A stretch of DNA of 64,000 nucleotides from Isoetes taiwanensis (taxonomy: Eukaryota > Streptophyta > Lycopodiopsida > Isoetales > Isoetaceae): NCBI GenBank assembly GCA_021234155.1, contig JAJEKV010000049.1, forward strand, positions 3,499,487 to 3,563,486, written 5' to 3'. Each line of letters starts with the position of its first letter. Position 1 is the stretch's first letter. The position numbers and the translations under genes are program-made. Of the stretch, positions 59,127 through 64,000 are shown one piece after another. Under the pieces are notes generated by a model. The model was not told where the DNA came from. It made no database searches and was given only the letters and a program-made list of their open reading frames with translations.

Positions 59127-59622
59127 CAAGAAGGCATCTACATTCATTCTAAAAGGGCTTTGTAGCTATCCCCTCTTCAAACTTGTTCAGGAGGGTGTCT
59201 ATCTGCTATAAGGCTGTGTAATAGTTTACCTATAAATGGAAAATTCTTTATCCTAAACATCTTATCCCTATACTCTTGTATCAAGAATAGGCAAATTTAA
59301 AGACTCCCAATCCATTGGTTTACATATATGCATCAAAAAGTGTCTCTTCTTAGTGATACACTACATCTCAAAGGTGGGTACTTCATTTCTAATAGTAGCT
59401 TGCATGGACTTTGATCTTTGGAAGCCTGCCTAAGGGTTAAGTATATTAGGCCAAAGCCTTTTAAAGAAAGGAAGAAAAGAAAGGAAATTTCAATATCGAA
59501 TTCTTTTGTTCACTGAAACAACATGGAAAAATTCACCTGCATTGCAACAGGGAAAAAAATAGGTTTCTCTTCTATCTACAGCGGTCCGTTTCATATACAC
59601 TCTTATATAGGACATGCAGAAA
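59127..59622. other. LINE 3' region and spacer before the EXORDIUM-like gene
   Basis: It holds the LINE 3' UTR ending in an A/G-rich tail near 59463-59488, then the terminator side of the minus-strand EXORDIUM-like gene. No other feature is seen. Confidence 0.5.
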
Positions 59623-60579
59623 TTATGGATAAGCACATGTACTAGTTGATGGATCCCATAAGGCGGGCAAAAGAAAAGATCTGCCTCCTACACCATAAGC
59701 ATTGAAACTGGCACCACTCTTTTTGTCCACCAACAGATCTCCTGGATAACCAGAGTAAGACCCCTTTCCAAATATGCCTGTGCAAGCTGTAGCAGCTTCT
59801 AATGGGGCTTTGGCATCTCCCTGATAATATCCATTGGTGAAAGGATTTGTGGCAGTCCCAGCAACTATGGTAGCAATGTTTATGATCATTCCGTCAATAC
59901 CCACATCTCCATTTGGTGCAATTAGTGGCTTTGTATCAGGCCCAAAATAATTCTTGGCGCTAGCAAATGGCCAGGCGCATTTGCCAGGGCACTGGGTAGC
60001 AGAGTTTCCAACCCAAGCATATGGAATTGCTTGTTTCTTGCCTCTTTTTACTGAAGCATGTGAAGCACATGTTTGCACACAGAAACCCTCCACATTGACA
60101 TCATCAGAAGTAAGGAGTAGATAGAGAGCATTTGATCCTCCAGCAAAGGGCTTAGAACTGGATGATTTCTTTACCAGATTCTGTATATCCACCTTCTTCA
60201 GATTTTTACCAAGAGAATACGAATCAGATGATTCTGCTCCCAATTTCACAGATTCTAAAACAGATTCTCCAGCAGTGTTCTTGTAACCAGCAGTCCTTTT
60301 CCACCATGAGCTAACAGAGGGCGTCTTCTCATCCGCTGCGCTGAAAGAACTAAGAAAATTCTTGACAATGGCTCTTTGTGCAGGGGTGAAGGAGCCATAC
60401 CATATGAGATAAACATTAAGAGCTCCTTTTCCAGACAAAAGAGGACCTTTATGGTAGTTAAGAACCACAGAAGGCTGCTGGACAAGCTCTGAGAGATGGC
60501 GATGATGAGAGAGCCTGGCTTCTGAGAAAAAAAAGGAGGCACAAAACAGGGCTACAAAGGGCAAGAGTCGGAAGGCCAT
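59623..60579 (-). CDS. EXORDIUM-like (PHI-1 family) secreted protein
   Basis: A single-exon 318-residue protein, full length for the plant Phi-1 family. A signal peptide covers about residues 1-21 (MAFRLLPFVALFCASFFFSE). The N-terminal domain has NYHKGPLLSGKGALNVYLIW and YGSFTPAQRAIVKNFLSSF, then PSVSSWWKRTAGY. Central residues include DVNVEGFCVQTCASHAS and YAWVGNSATQCPGKCAWPFA. The C-terminal half has GPDTKPLIAPNGDVGIDGMI, NGYYQGDAKAPLEAATACTG, GYPGDLLVD and SFNAYGVGGRSFLLPALWDP, all family hallmarks. Known members are apoplastic, induced by phosphate, brassinosteroid or carbon status, and affect cell expansion; the biochemical activity is unknown. The start is the only ATG ahead of the signal peptide, with a TATA box 100 bp upstream. 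No damage is seen; this is the best-supported host gene here. Confidence 0.96.
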   Translation of the reverse strand: MAFRLLPFVALFCASFFFSEARLSHHRHLSELVQQPSVVLNYHKGPLLSGKGALNVYLIWYGSFTPAQRAIVKNFLSSFSAADEKTPSVSSWWKRTAGYKNTAGESVLESVKLGAESSDSYSLGKNLKKVDIQNLVKKSSSSKPFAGGSNALYLLLTSDDVNVEGFCVQTCASHASVKRGKKQAIPYAWVGNSATQCPGKCAWPFASAKNYFGPDTKPLIAPNGDVGIDGMIINIATIVAGTATNPFTNGYYQGDAKAPLEAATACTGIFGKGSYSGYPGDLLVDKKSGASFNAYGVGGRSFLLPALWDPSTSTCAYP

Positions 60580-60675
60580 GTTGAAACCAAAAGCGTGAAA
60601 AAATCGATCTGAAATGCAAGACTGGAAGAATGTATACAGAGATTACCGTGATACGAGGAAGGGAAATGGAGCTCC

Positions 60676-60684
60676 ATTTTATAG
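60676..60684 (-). promoter_or_regulatory. TATA box of the EXORDIUM-like gene
   Basis: The minus strand reads CTATAAAAT 97-105 bases upstream of the start codon, implying transcription from about 60650 and a 5' leader of some 70 bases. Confidence 0.75.
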
Positions 60685-60919
60685 GAGGATCTTCGGCGAG
60701 GTCGAGCATCGGAGAAGAAGCGTCTGCCCTAAAAGATACAGGCTGCGCACAGCTGGGAGGAATGTATGGGATGAGGTGGAAAGGTCATGCACGGTCATTC
60801 CGGGTAGGCATTAACAAGCGCTTGCTTTTGCAATTGCCTTGCTTCTTCTTAGCTAAGCCTATGTTTGTTTTTGCCAGTTGCCATATATGATATATCCGTT
60901 CACCCCACAACCTTGATCT

Positions 60920-61034
60920 CGAGCGCCTTATATGTCAACCACCGTCATGTTTAAACCACCTGAATTATCATGGTTCAAACACGACATGCGTCCGCCCCCA
61001 TCCAATGGATCCATATGGGATCGATGCCTCCATC
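60920..61034 (+). repeat. Left terminal inverted repeat of the MULE
   Basis: Outer bases CGAGCGCCTTATATGTCAAC continue through ACCGTCATGTTTAAACCACC. Inverse of 63697-63811, with scattered substitutions that suggest moderate age. Confidence 0.93.
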
Positions 61035-61225
61035 CCCCCTCTGCCATGGATCCCATAATAAATGCGTCCAGCTACGGCTGCTACAGACCAGCTAGTTGCC
61101 CGTACATTTTTGGTTGGAAGTCATGTTTGAGCCAACTCTCCTCCCGCTCATTTCATTTGCAAGAACGGTCATTTGGGGTTTGGAACAGAATGGAAGATCG
61201 ATAGAACCCTGGCCATTTGGGATTT

Positions 61226-62177
61226 ATGGAGGTTGATTCGTCGAGCAGTTGCTTGCAGCAGGTAATTACTACATGAGAATAGCACAAATCGACTTGCCAA
61301 AGATTAATTTATTCATTAGAGCCAAAAAGATTCATAAACCAGTCTCGTCTATGCATGCACAATGTTCATAGGATTACTCAAAAAAATCAGGTTAGACAGA
61401 GTGGTAAGCTTGCAGATCTGATATATAACTACAATACAATAGGAACATTCAATTTTGCTCGATTTCAAAAAGATTGGATGTTCAATGCAGATTCAGAATC
61501 CAAGATGCAATGATTCGTTCACCCAAAATGATATGGAGGCTGATCTGTCGAGCAGCTGCTTGCTGCAGGTAAGATTTATGATCCTGTTTTTGCTTTGCTG
61601 AAATTTTGCATGCAGAATGATGAGTCTTGTTTCCAAAATTACTGTGGTTGATGCGGGATGTATTCCAGATCCAGAATTCAATCCAGATTCAGAATCCACC
61701 GAAGGGTTCGTTCAGCCAAAATGATCTTGAATGGACAGTAAGAAAAGCAATAGGAGATCCAGCCGAATTCTGCTACATTCTCACTACACGGTTATCAGAT
61801 TTTATCGAAGGAGAGATGAAGAATGTCCATTCCCCAACAAGCTTTTACAAGAAAGTCTGTAAAACCAGGAAGCTTGGTTCTTTGAGCAAGCCAGACATGA
61901 ATAGCCATCTAAATTCCACAATGTAAGCTTGAATTGAATACTTATGACACCGTTTTTTTGGCAAATGACACCGTTTGTTTTGCTGATCCATGTTCAATCT
62001 TGTAAGTACTGGTGCAGTTACGGGCCTCAGGACCTTAGTGAGGATCAACATCCAATTGAAATGCCAAGCAAAGAAAAGGGGAAGCGCAAGATCAAATGGA
62101 GTAGAGGAGTTGATGCTGTTGATGGACAACAGCCTAATGCTGTTGATGCAAATGAACAGCAGCTTCTTCTTCCCTAA
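61226..62177 (+). other. Possible plus-strand gene in the MULE with a tripled exon motif
   Basis: An ATG at 61226 starts MEVDSSSSCLQQ, ending at CAG|GTAATT. A similar piece at about 61515-61568 reads SFTQNDMEADLSSSCLLQ before CAG|GTAAGA. A third at about 61700 onward reads GSFSQNDLEWTVRKAIGDPA and continues IEGEMKNVHSPTSFYKKVCK to AT|GTAAGC at 61922. After a GTGCAG acceptor near 62018 a basic segment EMPSKEKGKRKIKWSRG runs to a stop at 62177. The three related pieces look like exon duplications. I recognise no family, and the last join does not clearly keep phase. It would overlap the 3' end of the minus-strand zinc-finger gene. Confidence 0.35.
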
Positions 62178-63200
62178 ACTCACTACTTCCACAAAGGTCC
62201 ATAAATGCTGCATTGGCATGTTTGGTGCAAGAAATTAGATACCTTTTAAGACCATTCGCATACCTCCACTCCGGATTCAAGGTATTCCTTGCATAGTACA
62301 TTTCTGAATTTCTACCGGGCCGCAAAGGGCCATCTGGATTCTTGCAGGGCCTGCCTCTCTTAGGACCCTCAATATTCCCTTTGAAACCATGAACCTCGTT
62401 CATGTGTTTCAATAAACGGTCCTTCCTCTGATTGATGTAATTGCAAGACTTTTGCAAACACAAGTACCTCTTTGTTTCATAATTGTAGGTCCACTTGGGC
62501 TGCTCCACCTCTCCTGAATCTTGCTCCATGCTAGCATCTTCTCCGTCATCATCGATCTCCATTTCATCTCCCTGATCATCATCCTTTTTGACCTGTTCAG
62601 AGCCAATTGGCTGCTCATGTTCAATTTCCTGTGCTATGCTAGCAAGCATAGTGGCCACTCCATCATCTGGCTGAATGTTTCTGCTGCAAGCTCCCTCACT
62701 TCCATCTGGATCAGCCATTGAGTTATTCATTGATCCCGTGCTGCTGTGTCTATCTGACAATGCTGCCTCACTCTCAACTGATGCTGCTGCCTCACTATTA
62801 ACTAATTGCAAATGCCCTTCTACAGTACTAACTGACCAAAGTTCTTGCCTGAGCAAAAATTCGGGGTCTATTTGAGAAGGCCTTTTGGGCTCGAGTGTGG
62901 CCTCACTGCTGTCGGATCTGTGGGAGAGCAGCTTCTTAGTCCTTTTACGAGACCTTTCTGCAAAGCCCAGACAAAAGAATAAACATAAATAGAAAATAAA
63001 ACATAAAGACAAGCATGACATTCTGCTGACCAACAGAGCATTCTTGGCTCAAACATGACAGCAATAAAATATTTTAGTCACAAACCGACTTGTTTGGCTC
63101 AAACATGACAACAATAAATTATTATTGTGCATGCATGCAAGCAGATCCCGAGATTTTCGCCTGAGGGCTTTGATTGGGAAAGGAATTTACCAGGGGCCAT
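62134..63200 (-). CDS. Two-exon zinc-finger protein carried in the MULE
   Basis: Exon 1 (63200-63191) is ATGGCCCCTG followed by GTAAAT. Exon 2 (62957-62134) follows TTTGCAG; the join keeps frame (MAPERSRKRTKKLL...) and gives 277 residues. A basic start suits a nuclear localisation signal. A Ser/Glu-rich middle and an acidic stretch (residues about 140-165, KKDDDQGDEMEIDDDGED) follow. Then YLCLQKSCNYINQRKDRLLK and HMNEVHGF form one C2H2-type finger (C-x4-C-x12-H-x4-H, roughly). KRGRPCKNPDGPLRPGR after it resembles an AT-hook. A DNA-binding regulator is plausible; no known family is recognised. It is not a MULE transposase. It lies wholly between the TIRs, so it is either a captured gene or an element-encoded accessory protein. 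The frame is intact. Confidence 0.7.
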
Positions 63201-63696
63201 GACAATGATCTGGATTCTCTGGCTCTGGTATGGTGTGCAGGTTGCTAAACCCTAATGCAAAACCCGGCTGGGATCCATCAATCCAAATCGATTTCCACAA
63301 AGAATAATCGATGCCACAGCTTCAACAGGGCAGATCACAACAGGTTACAGAGTTTTGGCAGCTTACAGATGTCGAAGGGTTTGAATGCGACCACAGGGAG
63401 AGAACGGAATGGAAAGAGCTGAAAAAACTTCAAAAAAATGCAAGAACTGACCTCAAATTTCTGGGCGCTCTTGAAAATCGGCCTCCATCATACACCTGCT
63501 GGCTGTTCTTCATGATTATTCAAGACCATGATTTGTTTTGGCATCGATAATGCGGGATGAATGATGGCGCCACTGAAATTCCTCTGTTTCTAAAATTCAA
63601 ACGGGGTTCTTCTTCTTCTTGGTTCAAACATGACAGTCAGAAAGTACTGTCAGAAATGTCCCACATGACATGCATGGCATGACTAAAGTTGGCATA
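63201..63696. other. 5' flank of the zinc-finger gene inside the MULE
   Basis: It holds the presumed promoter and leader of the minus-strand zinc-finger gene, with AACCCTAATG at 63248. No clear TATA box is seen. A plus-strand frame at 63311-63550 (start MPQLQQGRSQQVTEFWQLTD) lacks motifs and probably is not coding. Confidence 0.4.
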
Positions 63697-63811
63697 CATG
63701 GAGACATGGATCCCATATGGATCGATTGGATGGGGATGGATGCCTGTCATGTTTGAACCAGGATAATTCATATGGTTTAAACATGACGGTGGTTGACATA
63801 TAAGGCGCTCG
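63697..63811 (-). repeat. Right terminal inverted repeat of the MULE
   Basis: Inverse of the left TIR. The last bases before the target duplication are GGCGCTCG, pairing exactly with the left CGAGCGCC. Confidence 0.93.
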
Positions 63812-63820
63812 CCTTGATCT

Positions 63821-64000
63821 TGATATGGCTGACCCTTCACCAACTTCTTCGGTAGGCTAAAAACCACTTTCATATCTACATTTTGCATAATAGATAGGGT
63901 ACGCATTTGAGAGCAAGGAACTTCTTAGGTAGTTCACTTTCATATCCACATTTTATCAAGACTCGGATTTGCACAATTTATCTCGAAGAGTATTTGAGAG
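63821..64000. other. Right flank, no feature seen
   Basis: AT-rich sequence outside the MULE target duplication. A phrase TTTCATATCTACATTTTGCA / TTTCATATCCACATTTTATC is repeated at 63869 and 63938. Confidence 0.5.

Larger units (their letters stand above)
60920..63811. mobile_element. Mutator-like element (Pack-MULE type), 2,892 bp, exact 9-bp target duplication
   Basis: The left TIR (60920-61034) begins CGAGCGCCTTATATGTCAAC and is mirrored by the right TIR (63811-63697) for about 115 bp at roughly 88% identity, including ATGTTTAAACCA, TGGTTCAAACA, ATCCAATSGATCCATATGGG and CTCCAT. CCTTGATCT lies directly outside both ends (60911-60919 and 63812-63820), a perfect 9-bp duplication diagnostic of Mutator superfamily insertion. 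No MULE transposase (MULE/SWIM domains) is encoded. Instead it carries a two-exon zinc-finger gene on the minus strand and spliceable plus-strand segments, converging near 62.15 kb. Extra copies of GGCTCAAACATGACA near 63041 and 63095 lie inside the right end. Confidence 0.93.

Noticed and set aside
1-64000. CRISPR arrays, operons, riboswitches or a bacterial defence system
   Set aside because: Nothing of the sort is present; the window is eukaryotic with introns, and its tandem repeats lack regular unique spacers.

Overview
This window looks like nuclear DNA from a land plant. Coding segments are AT-rich and intron-split with GT..AG borders. Plant-specific families are present: an EXORDIUM/PHI-1 protein, an eight-cysteine lipid-transfer protein, a PAR1-like exon, a DUF3755-like exon and a PHT2;1 phosphate-transporter remnant. 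Gene density is low, intergenic DNA is long, and mobile elements are numerous and nested. A non-seed vascular plant such as a fern would fit, but the sequence alone does not fix the lineage.

Layout. 0-7 kb: a decayed Ty3/gypsy integrase, then a two-exon pogo/Tigger-like transposase (minus). 7-14 kb: two exons of a PHT2;1 pseudogene, split by about 6.2 kb that starts with a Helitron 3' terminus and holds spliceable minus-strand exons of an unrecognised gene. 14-21.6 kb: hairpin elements, a truncated copy of a lipid-transfer-protein gene, minus-strand fragments of DUF3755-like and PAR1-like genes, and the complete lipid-transfer-protein gene. 21.6-31 kb: mostly non-coding, with receptor-kinase and possible TIFY fragments. 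31.7-36 kb: 3' pieces of LINEs with (ATTCT)n tails and an LTR-like block. 38.6-45.4 kb: a fold-back element whose right arm is cut by a 6,201-bp Helitron. That Helitron carries a broken UBR7 gene, itself cut by a 321-bp MITE. 46-49 kb: another Helitron 3' end, tandem repeats and a TRAF-type zinc-finger fragment. 50-55.6 kb: a second Helitron of the same family. 58.3-59.1 kb: a 5'-truncated L1-type LINE. 59.6-60.6 kb: an intact EXORDIUM-like gene. 60.9-63.8 kb: a 2,892-bp Mutator-like element with ~115-bp TIRs and an exact 9-bp target duplication, carrying a two-exon zinc-finger gene and no recognisable transposase (Pack-MULE-like).

The genes form no pathway. The only clearly intact host genes are the EXORDIUM-like gene and the lipid-transfer-protein gene, both secreted. 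Most other coding traces are transposon genes or host gene fragments inside or beside Helitrons and the MULE. The main biological story is repeated gene-fragment capture and nested transposition, with several element boundaries fixed to the base by host sequence continuing across the insertion.
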